DNA from: Bacteroidota bacterium
GTDB lineage: Bacteria; Bacteroidota; Bacteroidia; Flavobacteriales; Weeksellaceae
Reading direction: 5' to 3'
Assembly: GCA_023433225.1 (NCBI GenBank)
Contig: JAEZDQ010000056.1
Coordinates: forward strand, 1-14,924
Length of the DNA stretch: 14,924 nt
Under the pieces are notes generated by a model that saw only the letters and a program-made list of their open reading frames with translations, was not told where the DNA came from and ran no database searches. The first letter of the stretch is position 1. Each line of letters opens with the position of its first letter. This document shows, in pieces, positions 5,489 through 13,127 of the stretch. A program made the position numbers and the translations under genes.

Positions 5489-7276
5489 ATGTCATACGAA
5501 GAAAATGAAGTATTGAAACGTTTGCCGGAGCACCTGAAACAATTCATCAACAACCAGGATTACGAATCATATACGCCGATAGACCAAGCGGTTTGGCGAT
5601 ACGTGATGCGTAAAAATGTGGATTACCTCAAAAAAGTTGCCCACGGAAGCTATGTGGACGGATTGGACAAGACAGGGATTTCTACAGAATACATCCCCAG
5701 CATGTATGGCATGAACCGCATCCTGAAAGACATCGGCTGGGCTGCGGTAGCTGTGGACGGGTTCATTCCTCCCACCGCATTTATGGAGTTCCAAGCGTAT
5801 AATGTATTGGTCATTGCGCAAGATATCCGCCAGATCCAGAATATAGAATATACCCCGGCACCGGATATCATCCACGAATCTGCAGGTCACGCGCCGATTA
5901 TTGCAAATCCCGAATATGCAGAATACCTGAGACGGTTCGGGGAAATCGGGAGCAAAGCGATTTCTTCTTCTTTGGATTATGAAATGTATGAAGCCATTCG
6001 TCACTTATCCATCGTCAAGGAAGACCGTGACAGCGACCCCAAGGTAATTGAAAGAGCCAATGAACGTGTGCTGGATTTGCAAAACTCAATGACCGTATTG
6101 TCTGAAATGGCAAAAATCCGGAACCTGCATTGGTGGACGGTCGAATACGGTTTAATCGGGGATTTGGAGAACCCGAAGATTTATGGAGCAGGACTGCTTT
6201 CTTCCATTGGCGAAAGTAAATGGTGTATGGGAAATGAAGTTAAAAAATTGCCTTACGACATTTCAGCCGCGGAGGTTTCCTTCGACATAACCCAGCCGCA
6301 ACCCCAGTTATTTGTTACGCCTGATTTTGCTTACCTCAATTTTGTCTTGGAGCAATTTGCCAATCAAATGGGATTGCGCCGCGGCGGAGCTGAAGGAATC
6401 GAACAACTCATCGAATCCAAAAATTTAGGAACCATTGAATACAATACGGGAATTCAGGTTTCTGGAATTTTTAAACGTTTGATTACCGATAGTCATGGAA
6501 ATCCTGTTTATGTCCAAACTGAAGGGAAAACCGCACTTTCTTACCATGAAAAAGAATTAATCGGACACGGAACGAATTACCATTCAGAGGGATTCGGTTC
6601 ACCCATCGGAAAACTGAAGAATATCAATATGGCGATTGAAAACATGTCGCCGAACGATTTGGAAGCTTATAAAATCAAAGAAGGCCAGATGACCCAACTT
6701 GAATTCGAGGGCGGCATTACTGTCGAAGGCGAAGTCATCACCGGGGCGCGGAACAGAAAAGGGAAAGTACTTTTGATTTCATTTAAAAACTGTACCGTTA
6801 AACATTATGATGAAATTCTCTTTCATCCGGACTGGGGCGTTTACGATATGGCAATCGGGAAATCCATCGTGGCGGCCTATGCAGGACCTGCCGACTACAC
6901 TTCGTTTGACATGATTACCCATAAATTGGAATCCAAAGCAAAGAAAACCGAAATCCCGCCCAAAGTCCAGACTTTGAGAGATTTTTACCAAAAAGTCCGC
7001 TTTTTGAGGGAAAACAATTCCGCTACCGAAGCCGCTTTGAGAGAAATTTTTGGGCAAATTAAATCCGATTATCCGCAGGAATGGTTGCTTCCCGTTGAGG
7101 TATATGAATTGGCTTATTTGAATAAATACCAACTGCAAAATGAAATCCGTGAGTATTTAATTTCTTTGTCTAAAACCTTAACGGAAATAAGCCATTTAAT
7201 CGAAGACGGCATTTTTCTTTCCGAAAATCCCGTTATAAATTCACCTGAGCCAGTTTCTTCGTCACCAAATCCGTAA
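5489..7276 (+). CDS. Aromatic amino acid hydroxylase (phenylalanine 4-monooxygenase-like) with long C-terminal extension
   Basis: This is a pterin- and iron-dependent aromatic amino acid hydroxylase, most likely converting phenylalanine to tyrosine with O2 and a tetrahydropterin. The catalytic fold spans about residues 25-300. Iron ligands are visible: H129 and H134 in PDIIHESAGHAP and E219 in WWTVEYGL. Further family signs are IPPTAFMEFQA (93-103), IYGAGLLSSIGESKWC (231-246) and a late FVLEQF segment. At 595 residues it is about twice the size of typical proteobacterial PhhA (about 260-300). The extra ~290 residues at the C-terminus (about 305-595) are not an ACT domain I recognise: a beta-rich part (GGITVEGEVITGARNRKGKVLLISF, 408-432 region) is followed by a helical part (490-575). 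Long forms of this kind occur in Bacteroidetes. No pterin carbinolamine dehydratase gene is beside it. Substrate preference cannot be decided from sequence. Confidence 0.93.
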   Translation: MSYEENEVLKRLPEHLKQFINNQDYESYTPIDQAVWRYVMRKNVDYLKKVAHGSYVDGLDKTGISTEYIPSMYGMNRILKDIGWAAVAVDGFIPPTAFMEFQAYNVLVIAQDIRQIQNIEYTPAPDIIHESAGHAPIIANPEYAEYLRRFGEIGSKAISSSLDYEMYEAIRHLSIVKEDRDSDPKVIERANERVLDLQNSMTVLSEMAKIRNLHWWTVEYGLIGDLENPKIYGAGLLSSIGESKWCMGNEVKKLPYDISAAEVSFDITQPQPQLFVTPDFAYLNFVLEQFANQMGLRRGGAEGIEQLIESKNLGTIEYNTGIQVSGIFKRLITDSHGNPVYVQTEGKTALSYHEKELIGHGTNYHSEGFGSPIGKLKNINMAIENMSPNDLEAYKIKEGQMTQLEFEGGITVEGEVITGARNRKGKVLLISFKNCTVKHYDEILFHPDWGVYDMAIGKSIVAAYAGPADYTSFDMITHKLESKAKKTEIPPKVQTLRDFYQKVRFLRENNSATEAALREIFGQIKSDYPQEWLLPVEVYELAYLNKYQLQNEIREYLISLSKTLTEISHLIEDGIFLSENPVINSPEPVSSSPNP

Positions 7277-7682
7277 GCAAACCGCCCAGCCAGGAGAAAA
7301 AGAAAAATACCGGCAGGATGGAAAGTTCGTACCAGGTCGGGTGTTCGGGCGTGAAGATAATGTCGGCCAAAGCACCGATGAAAAGGATGAATCCTACAAA
7401 AACGGCATAGGCTTTTTTGGCATTTTTGACAATAATGGCCGTCACCAAACCGCCTATCATCGCCCCGATTCCACAAGAAAACAAAAGCGCGGCAAAGAAT
7501 TCGTTCCTTACCTCTTCGCTTCTTGCAGCGTGTTTAATCACACGGTTCCAATGCTCGTAAGGAAAATGGATATAATCATATTCAATCCAGTTTTTGTTCA
7601 GGGTAATGCCTAACATGATAAGGGCCAAAGCGACTGCCAGTCCTATAATGACCCCAAATGAATTTCGTAAAATGTCGACCAT
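7233..7682 (-). CDS. Four-helix integral membrane protein, unknown function
   Basis: The product is 149 residues when started at the ATG at 7680-7682 (MVDILRNSFG). A longer frame upstream overlaps ridA and has a cysteine-rich start unlike a membrane protein, so I reject it. Four hydrophobic segments are visible at about 8-26, 62-86, 91-110 and 118-138. The loop between the first two is polar (EYDYIHFPYEHWNRVIKHAARSEEVRNE). I do not recognise a family; small proteins of this layout with Gly-rich helices are common in Bacteroidetes. It starts five bases after the ridA stop, so it is probably translated from the same mRNA. Its last 44 bases overlap the end of the hydroxylase gene on the other strand. 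Confidence 0.8.
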   Translation of the reverse strand: MVDILRNSFGVIIGLAVALALIMLGITLNKNWIEYDYIHFPYEHWNRVIKHAARSEEVRNEFFAALLFSCGIGAMIGGLVTAIIVKNAKKAYAVFVGFILFIGALADIIFTPEHPTWYELSILPVFFFFSWLGGLLTDLVTKKLAQVNL

Positions 7683-7687
7683 TTCTC

Positions 7688-8068
7688 TTAAAGATAAGCA
7701 ATCATGGAGATTTCTACACGGACATCCCGGGGCAGCCTCGCCACTTCCACACATTCGCGGGCCGGATAATTTTTATCTGTAAAATAAGAAGCGTAAATTT
7801 CATTAACCACCGTAAAATCATTCAAGTCTTGAACGAAAATAGTGGCCTTCACTACATTTGAAAAGTTGACTCCGGCTTCTTCCAGAATGGCTTCCAGGTT
7901 TTTCATTACTTGGTGTGCCTGCTCCGCGGTTCCGCCTGCCACAACCTCGCCGTTTTCAGGGTTGACGGGAACTTGTCCCGAAACGTATAGAAAATTATTT
8001 ATTGCAACCGCTTGACTGTACGGGCCGATTGCCTGAGGTGATTTTGAGGTATGGATTATTTTTTTCAT
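7688..8068 (-). CDS. ridA: RidA family reactive intermediate/imine deaminase
   Basis: RidA hydrolyses reactive enamine/imine intermediates such as 2-aminoacrylate released by PLP enzymes, protecting the cell from damage. The product is 126 residues, the normal size, starting at the ATG at 8066-8068 (MKKIIHTSKSPQAIGPYSQA). Family residues present are Y17 in GPYSQA, G31 in YVSGQVP, the ATIFVQDLNDF block (75-85), R104 in PARECVEVARLP, which binds the substrate carboxylate, and E119 in VRVEISMIA. These mark it as an active RidA-type rather than a degenerate Rid member. It follows lptD by 78 bases, with its own -7-type box in the gap, and precedes the membrane protein gene by 5 bases. Confidence 0.96.
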   Translation of the reverse strand: MKKIIHTSKSPQAIGPYSQAVAINNFLYVSGQVPVNPENGEVVAGGTAEQAHQVMKNLEAILEEAGVNFSNVVKATIFVQDLNDFTVVNEIYASYFTDKNYPARECVEVARLPRDVRVEISMIAYL

Positions 8069-8128
8069 GATAGGTCTAAAACTATTTTTCAAAATAAAAC
8101 CCGCTGAAGGGTCGTCTGAAATCTTTTG

Positions 8129-8136
8129 CAAATATA
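8129..8136 (-). promoter_or_regulatory. Predicted -7 box for ridA
   Basis: The minus strand reads TATATTTG, an exact TAnnTTTG match, in the gap between lptD and ridA. The leader would be about 54 bases. A TTG -33 element is not evident, so readthrough from lptD may also supply ridA. Confidence 0.4.
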
Positions 8137-8146
8137 AACAGAAGTT

Positions 8147-10756
8147 TTAAAAATTCGATTGGTTGATTAAGCTCGACGAACGGTCGTCGTATTTCACGGC
8201 ATCCCTCAAAATATTGGCTTTGATTCCGATGAAGAAATTCCATGTTTTGTACTGACCGAACGGAACCCAAGAGAATGTCAGGTTGAAACTCCTTAAATCA
8301 CGGCTGAAATTAAAAGTCGCCTGTGAAAACTTTTTAGCCACGAAGTCATAAGAAGTATTCCCCGTGATGCTCCAGTAAGGTGATGGGGAAATGGCCGCGT
8401 TAATCGCCAATACGGTTGTATTCGTGCCTTCACGGCTTTCATTCCGGAAATAATTGTGGTTCAGCGATAAACCCAGTTTCCAAGGAATCGTAAAATGCGC
8501 ATAATCTTCCTCGTCGAAATAAAAATGCTCGTTGCGCACATTGCCTCGTTTCTTGTATTTTTTTGAATCGATTTCACCGCCCCCGAACGTCTTATTGTCG
8601 AAATTGTATCCGAAATTCACACCGTACGCGGTGAGCCGGAAACCGCCGATTTCATTAATCCGTTCACCGGTTTCCCGGCCTTCTTCGAACCGGATTTTAT
8701 AAGGGTCAAAAGTTGCCCGGAATTGTAAATTGAACTGGCTGAAAAGGCGGGTCATCCCCGAAACGTTGATGGGTGCCAGTTTGAATTCATCCGCCGCCAT
8801 ATTGTAAGCGGAACTGATGTCGAGGTACTCGAATATTTTAATTTTCCGAAATCCGGTCGAATCGGATTTGGAACGGACTTTCATTTCCAAATTATTTCTT
8901 AAGCTGAAACTCAAGCCGGCATTTTGGTTGAGCCTGGGTGCTCCGTAAACGCTTCCGTCGAACCGCGAATAAACAATTTTCCGTCCGTCTGCGCCTCGGT
9001 AAGTGTCAAAATAGCCCCATTCTTCGGACATGAAGTTCGGGTTGTAATTTAATCCTACACTGGGTGATATCACATGGCGGATTCCTTTGATCAGTGCGTC
9101 TTCTTTAGGAGAGATATAAGTTCCGTAAATATTGGTGCTGATGGCGGTTCCCATATTGAATGTACGGTAAGAGTCAAAACCGTTTACGTCATGGTCGATT
9201 ACGGTTTGCTCAAAAGGGTCATATTCTTTTTGAATGGTTTGAAGGTACCAAACCTCTTGATATCCGGCATTGAATGTGACAGGGAAATAATTGCCGAGCG
9301 TCACGCCGGTGTTGAGGTCGATGCGGTGTTTGGCCCCGTTCTGGGCTGCGTCCCACATCCGGTCCGTAAAAGCGTCTTCTTCGGTCGTGTTGATGTTGTT
9401 GACCACATTGAGGTTGTAACCCACGGCCAAATTGCTGAGCAATCCCTTTCGACTGCCTGCTTTTGGCGCGAACGGATAAATACGGCTCATGTTAAAAGTC
9501 ATTTGCGGCAATACAAATTGCATGGTCGCCGATTGGGTAGAACTTAAATTATTGTTCTGGTGGTGAGAGGCCACAACTGAAAGTGAGAACGGTGAATTCG
9601 GAAAAGTCTTATTGATGGAAATCGACGATGATGTGGAATTGGTATAAACATCACCGTTGATGATATTGTTATTGTTGATACTTTGCCTGAAATATTGCGA
9701 ACTCGTATAATTTACATTGGCCGTAAAAATCAGGTTGGGATTGGCTTTGGGATCTTGGGAATGGTTCCAGTTCAGGCGGTAGTTGGTTGCTTTGTTGTAA
9801 TTGTCCAATCCTTTGATGCCGGTAATCCGGTTTTCGTAATCAAAACGGAACCCTCCATTGAACCGATACCTTTTTCGGTAAGCGGAATTGGCATGAATCC
9901 CCCAACTTCCCTTAGTGTAAATTTCTCCCGTAACCGATAAGTCCAAATAATCGCCGATAGGCAGGTAAAAGCCGCCGCCTTCCAAAAAGAAACCCACGTC
10001 GGTTCGCTCTCCAAAAGAAGGGATAATGATTCCCGCGCTTCGGTTTTCGCCCATCGGTAAATAGGCAAACGGCAACGTCAGCGGGGTCGGGACATCGTAA
10101 ATCCGCATATTGATTGGGCCCGTAATCATGACTTTGTTTTTTTCGCTGTCGATGAATTTCGCACGGTTCGTCCGCAAAACATAATCCGGGTCGTCGGTTT
10201 TCCGTTCGATGAAATAAGTATCGGTGGTATAGTCCGCGCCACGGATGTACATGATGCTGTCATTGACTCTTTTGACGCGTTCTCCGACCAGAACGCCTTC
10301 ACCTTCGTTGATTCGGACATTGTAGGCAACGCCGACTTTGGTTTTGAAATTGATTTTAAAACTGTGTTGTTCGTAGGACTTCCCGCCTTGTTTGAAGATG
10401 GTAGGTTCAACCATCATTCCCGTAGAATCGCGTTTTCCGTCTGCATAAACATCGCCGGTTTCCCAATTGATTTCCACGTAATCTGCCAATATTTCCATAT
10501 CGGTATATTGTACAATGGCGTTCCTGAGCAGATAGCTCATTTTATTTTTCCATTCATGGATTTGGTCATCAGAATTGTATGCCAAAACATCTTCGAGGCG
10601 TTCTTCGCTCCGAATCGTATCAATTTTAATGGAATCTACTGCAATAACCACAGTATCATTCCCGTTTTGGTTAGGTTCAACTTGTGAAAAAGCCCTACTG
10701 TTGATAAGCAGTAGAAAAAATAATACAAATACGTATTTAAATACTCTTTTATACAA
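8147..10756 (-). CDS. lptD: Putative outer-membrane LPS assembly protein LptD (Bacteroidetes type)
   Basis: LptD forms, with LptE, the outer-membrane gate that inserts lipopolysaccharide. The product is 869 residues. A signal peptide (KRVFKYVFVLFFLLLINSRAFS, residues 3-24) is followed by an OstA-like beta-jellyroll region (about 85-215, with ADYVEINWETGDVYADG and a repeat of short strands), then a large beta-barrel (about 220-869). The stretch at residues 223-275 has the LptD pattern: LPFAYLPMGENRSAGIIIP, then FFLEGGGFYLPIGDYLDLS, then the tyrosine-rich barrel strands, and the protein ends in an aromatic residue (F869), as barrel proteins often do. I see no cysteine anywhere, unlike E. coli LptD, whose four cysteines form essential disulfides. 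The start is a TTG at 10756-10754: the frame has a stop upstream and no ATG before the signal peptide. ridA lies downstream; an amidase gene is divergent. Confidence 0.87.
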   Translation of the reverse strand: MYKRVFKYVFVLFFLLLINSRAFSQVEPNQNGNDTVVIAVDSIKIDTIRSEERLEDVLAYNSDDQIHEWKNKMSYLLRNAIVQYTDMEILADYVEINWETGDVYADGKRDSTGMMVEPTIFKQGGKSYEQHSFKINFKTKVGVAYNVRINEGEGVLVGERVKRVNDSIMYIRGADYTTDTYFIERKTDDPDYVLRTNRAKFIDSEKNKVMITGPINMRIYDVPTPLTLPFAYLPMGENRSAGIIIPSFGERTDVGFFLEGGGFYLPIGDYLDLSVTGEIYTKGSWGIHANSAYRKRYRFNGGFRFDYENRITGIKGLDNYNKATNYRLNWNHSQDPKANPNLIFTANVNYTSSQYFRQSINNNNIINGDVYTNSTSSSISINKTFPNSPFSLSVVASHHQNNNLSSTQSATMQFVLPQMTFNMSRIYPFAPKAGSRKGLLSNLAVGYNLNVVNNINTTEEDAFTDRMWDAAQNGAKHRIDLNTGVTLGNYFPVTFNAGYQEVWYLQTIQKEYDPFEQTVIDHDVNGFDSYRTFNMGTAISTNIYGTYISPKEDALIKGIRHVISPSVGLNYNPNFMSEEWGYFDTYRGADGRKIVYSRFDGSVYGAPRLNQNAGLSFSLRNNLEMKVRSKSDSTGFRKIKIFEYLDISSAYNMAADEFKLAPINVSGMTRLFSQFNLQFRATFDPYKIRFEEGRETGERINEIGGFRLTAYGVNFGYNFDNKTFGGGEIDSKKYKKRGNVRNEHFYFDEEDYAHFTIPWKLGLSLNHNYFRNESREGTNTTVLAINAAISPSPYWSITGNTSYDFVAKKFSQATFNFSRDLRSFNLTFSWVPFGQYKTWNFFIGIKANILRDAVKYDDRSSSLINQSNF

Positions 10757-10767
10757 AGTATAAAACT

Positions 10768-10775
10768 TAATTTTG
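10768..10775 (+). promoter_or_regulatory. Predicted -7 box for the amidase gene
   Basis: TAATTTTG matches TAnnTTTG exactly; transcription would start near 10782 with a leader of about 36 bases. It sits in the 61-base gap between the divergent lptD and amidase starts. The -33 position has a T-run rather than TTG. Confidence 0.45.
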
Positions 10776-10788
10776 CGCTAAATTGGGT

Positions 10789-10796
10789 CAAAAGTA
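10789..10796 (-). promoter_or_regulatory. Predicted -7 box for lptD
   Basis: The minus strand reads TACTTTTG, an exact TAnnTTTG match. Transcription would start near 10782, about 26 bases before the TTG start codon of lptD. This box lies within the early transcribed part of the amidase gene, and the amidase box lies within the lptD leader, so the two promoters overlap. Confidence 0.45.
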
Positions 10797-10817
10797 ATCA
10801 AAAAATGTGGCTGTAGT

Positions 10818-12125
10818 ATGAGATTAACAATGATTAACAAAGAAATATTTTTCAGTATATTCTTCCTATTCTTATCCATAGGAAATTCTTTCGCCCAACA
10901 GAAACAAGATTTTGTGATCGTAATCGATGCCGGACACGGCGGAAAAGACTCCGGTGCGAGGGGAGTGGTCGAAAACGAAAAGGACATCGTGTTGGATGTA
11001 GCTTTGAAAGTCGGAAAACTGATTGAAAATAAACACAAAGACGTAAAAGTTGTTTATACCCGCACCACCGATGTGTTTTTGGAGTTATACGAAAGAGCCG
11101 CAATCGCCAACCGACACCACGCAAATTTATTCGTTTCCATCCACTGTAATTCCGCTAAGAATAACACAGCATACGGTTCCGAAACCTTTGTGATGGGATT
11201 GCGCCGCATGCAGGAAAACATCGAAGTTTCCCAACGGGAAAACAATGTAATCCTATTGGAAGATGACCATGAACGTTACCAAAAGTTTGACCCCAACGAC
11301 CCTGAAGCGGTGATTGCCTTCGAAATCATGCACGCAGCCTACAAAGACCAAAGCATCCGTTTTGCCCAATTGGTGGAAAACGAATTCGTGAAAACCGGCC
11401 GTTCCAGCCGGGGTGTCAAGCAAGGTATCTTTCACGTTTTACGCGAAAACGCATCCCCTTCGGTTCTGATCGAATTGGGTTTTATCAATAACCAAGACGA
11501 AGGTAATTACTTGGCGAGCAATCGGGGAAAAGAAGATATGGCCGCTGCCATCCTCAGGGCATTTGACGATTACAAAAGGGAATACGACCGGAAAAGCGGG
11601 AAAGTCCAAGATGAAAAAGAGGAAGTAAAACCCAAAGAGCCCGAAAAACCTATTCCCGGTAAAACGTTTAAAATCCAGTTCTTGGTGTCGAAAAATAAAT
11701 ATTCTGCAAGTGCGGCTCAACTGAAAGGATTGACAGGGGTTGAAGTCGTGCAAGTCGGAGAGAATTTCAAATATTATTATGGGAACACCAATTTGGCTTC
11801 AGAACGCGATGCACTATTGGAATTCGTCAAAAGGAAAGGTTTCAACGACGCCTTTGTAGCTGAATTCACCAACAACGAAAAATTACAGGGGAAACAAAAT
11901 TACCGCGTCCAGTTTTTGACTTCCAATAAACGTTACCGCGATCGGGACGGGAAATTCGGAGGGCTCCAAAATGTGTTCCGCCTCAAAGACGGTAAACTTT
12001 ACAAATACTTCTTCGGTTCCGGAAAAACCTATGATGAAGCTTATGAATTACTGCAAGAAGTCCAGAAAAAAGGTTTCAAAAATGCGTTTATCGTTACCTT
12101 TGATGGCGAAAAGATAATTCAGTAG
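10818..12125 (+). CDS. N-acetylmuramoyl-L-alanine amidase with two SPOR-like repeats
   Basis: The enzyme is a zinc Amidase_3 hydrolase that cuts the bond between N-acetylmuramic acid and the L-alanine of the stem peptide, acting in the periplasm on peptidoglycan during cell separation. The 435-residue product has a signal peptide (residues 1-26, SFA cleavage), then the catalytic domain (about 30-250): H40 in IDAGHGGKDSGARG, E54, H109 in FVSIHCNS as zinc ligands, and catalytic E219 in VLIELGFINN. A charged Lys/Glu/Pro linker (255-281) leads to two similar modules, 283-350 (FKIQFLVSKNKY) and 361-428 (YRVQFLTSNKRY), each ending KRKGFNDAFVAEF or KKGFKNAFIVTF. These resemble SPOR domains, which bind septal glycan. 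A second ATG four codons later is an alternative start. Divergent from lptD; mlaD-like gene follows after 39 bases. Confidence 0.94.
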   Translation: MRLTMINKEIFFSIFFLFLSIGNSFAQQKQDFVIVIDAGHGGKDSGARGVVENEKDIVLDVALKVGKLIENKHKDVKVVYTRTTDVFLELYERAAIANRHHANLFVSIHCNSAKNNTAYGSETFVMGLRRMQENIEVSQRENNVILLEDDHERYQKFDPNDPEAVIAFEIMHAAYKDQSIRFAQLVENEFVKTGRSSRGVKQGIFHVLRENASPSVLIELGFINNQDEGNYLASNRGKEDMAAAILRAFDDYKREYDRKSGKVQDEKEEVKPKEPEKPIPGKTFKIQFLVSKNKYSASAAQLKGLTGVEVVQVGENFKYYYGNTNLASERDALLEFVKRKGFNDAFVAEFTNNEKLQGKQNYRVQFLTSNKRYRDRDGKFGGLQNVFRLKDGKLYKYFFGSGKTYDEAYELLQEVQKKGFKNAFIVTFDGEKIIQ

Positions 12126-12138
12126 CGGAAATTATACG

Positions 12139-12146
12139 TATTTTTG
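12139..12146 (+). promoter_or_regulatory. Possible internal -7 box before the MCE gene
   Basis: TATTTTTG matches TAnnTTTG and lies in the 39-base gap between the amidase and the MCE gene, giving a leader of about 12 bases. No -33 element is seen, and the genes may simply be cotranscribed. Confidence 0.3.
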
Positions 12147-12164
12147 CCTAAAATTTTGATGTAG

Positions 12165-13124
12165 ATGAGAATTTCCAAAGAAGTGAAAACCGGAGTTGTA
12201 GTGATTCTAACCTTGGTAGGGTTTTATTCACTTTACAATTTCCTGAAAGGAAAAAATTTATTCGCCGCCGGCAACACTTATTATGTAAAATACGACGATG
12301 TTAGTGGGCTGTCACCATCAAAACCCGTTTCAGTAAATGGTTTGAGAGTCGGAAGGGTTGATGAAATACAAATCAAGGACGGGCAAACCCCTATCTATTT
12401 TGTAGTCAAAATTTCATTGGAAAGAGACATAGATTTCTCCAAAAATACGGTGGCCGAAATTTATGAACCCGGCCTGATGTCAGGTCCGGAAATCAGGCTT
12501 TTGTTGGATTACGAAGGCCCGAGAGCCGAAAACGAAGACACGCTGCGTGCGCTGGTAAGGCCTTCCTTGACAACCATGTTTTCTAAAGAATTGGAACCCA
12601 CCAAACGAAAATTGGATTCCTTACTGGTTTCGGTAAACTCTACCATGATGAGCGTCGATAAACTTCTGGACGAGGAAAACCGGCAGAGCATGAAAAATAT
12701 TCTCAAAAATCTGGATGCGACTTTGATTTCATTCAACGGTACCGCTCAATCCCTGACCCGGACTTCAGAAAATGCCAATGCATTGATCATTGAAAACAAA
12801 GGACAGTTAAAAAATACATTGGCGTCTGCCGAACAATCTTTGGATAAGTTCGGGACCGTGGCGGATAAGTTCAATAATTTAGAATTGGAAAAAATTATAA
12901 AGAATTTTGAAGAAGCTTCGGTCAATCTGAACATGGTTCTTAATAAGATAAACAGCGGAGAAGGCACACTGGGAGCGATGATGAACGACAAACAGCTTTA
13001 CGACAACCTTACCCAAACTTCCAAAACCTTGGATGAACTCTTGGCGGATCTCAAGGAAAACCCCAACAGATATGTACAATTTTCTATCTTTGGGAAAAAG
13101 CAGAAACCTGCAGAAGAAAAATAG
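12165..13124 (+). CDS. MCE/MlaD family lipid-transport protein
   Basis: MCE proteins are the periplasmic lipid-binding parts of ABC systems that move phospholipids between membranes. The 319-residue product has one N-terminal membrane helix (about 8-28), then an MCE domain (about 36-117) with YYVKYDDVSGLSPSKPVSVNG and VNGLRVGRVDEI (57-68), and GLMSGPEIRLLL (103-114). The rest (about 135-298) is a long helical, Asn/Ser/Leu-rich region likely to form a coiled coil or channel stalk. The end NPNRYVQFSIFGK (299-311) is a signature I recall from Bacteroidetes members. The permease and ATPase partners (MlaE, MlaF) are not in the window. The stop is three bases before the next ATG, so it is tightly linked to the iron-sulfur gene downstream. 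Confidence 0.92.
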   Translation: MRISKEVKTGVVVILTLVGFYSLYNFLKGKNLFAAGNTYYVKYDDVSGLSPSKPVSVNGLRVGRVDEIQIKDGQTPIYFVVKISLERDIDFSKNTVAEIYEPGLMSGPEIRLLLDYEGPRAENEDTLRALVRPSLTTMFSKELEPTKRKLDSLLVSVNSTMMSVDKLLDEENRQSMKNILKNLDATLISFNGTAQSLTRTSENANALIIENKGQLKNTLASAEQSLDKFGTVADKFNNLELEKIIKNFEEASVNLNMVLNKINSGEGTLGAMMNDKQLYDNLTQTSKTLDELLADLKENPNRYVQFSIFGKKQKPAEEK

Positions 13125-13127
13125 TTT

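Noticed and set aside
7683..7754. Longer N-terminus for the membrane protein starting MCGSGEAAPGC
   Set aside because: It overlaps the conserved end of ridA in another frame, and the ATG at 7682 sits just after the ridA stop and begins directly before the first membrane helix.
8099..8112. Terminator after lptD (ACCC/GGGT stem followed by T-rich sequence on the minus strand)
   Set aside because: The stem is only four base pairs with a six-base loop, too weak to claim.
9074..9547. Plus-strand open frame of 157 codons inside lptD
   Set aside because: It lies wholly antisense to the LptD barrel, with no promoter or family resemblance.
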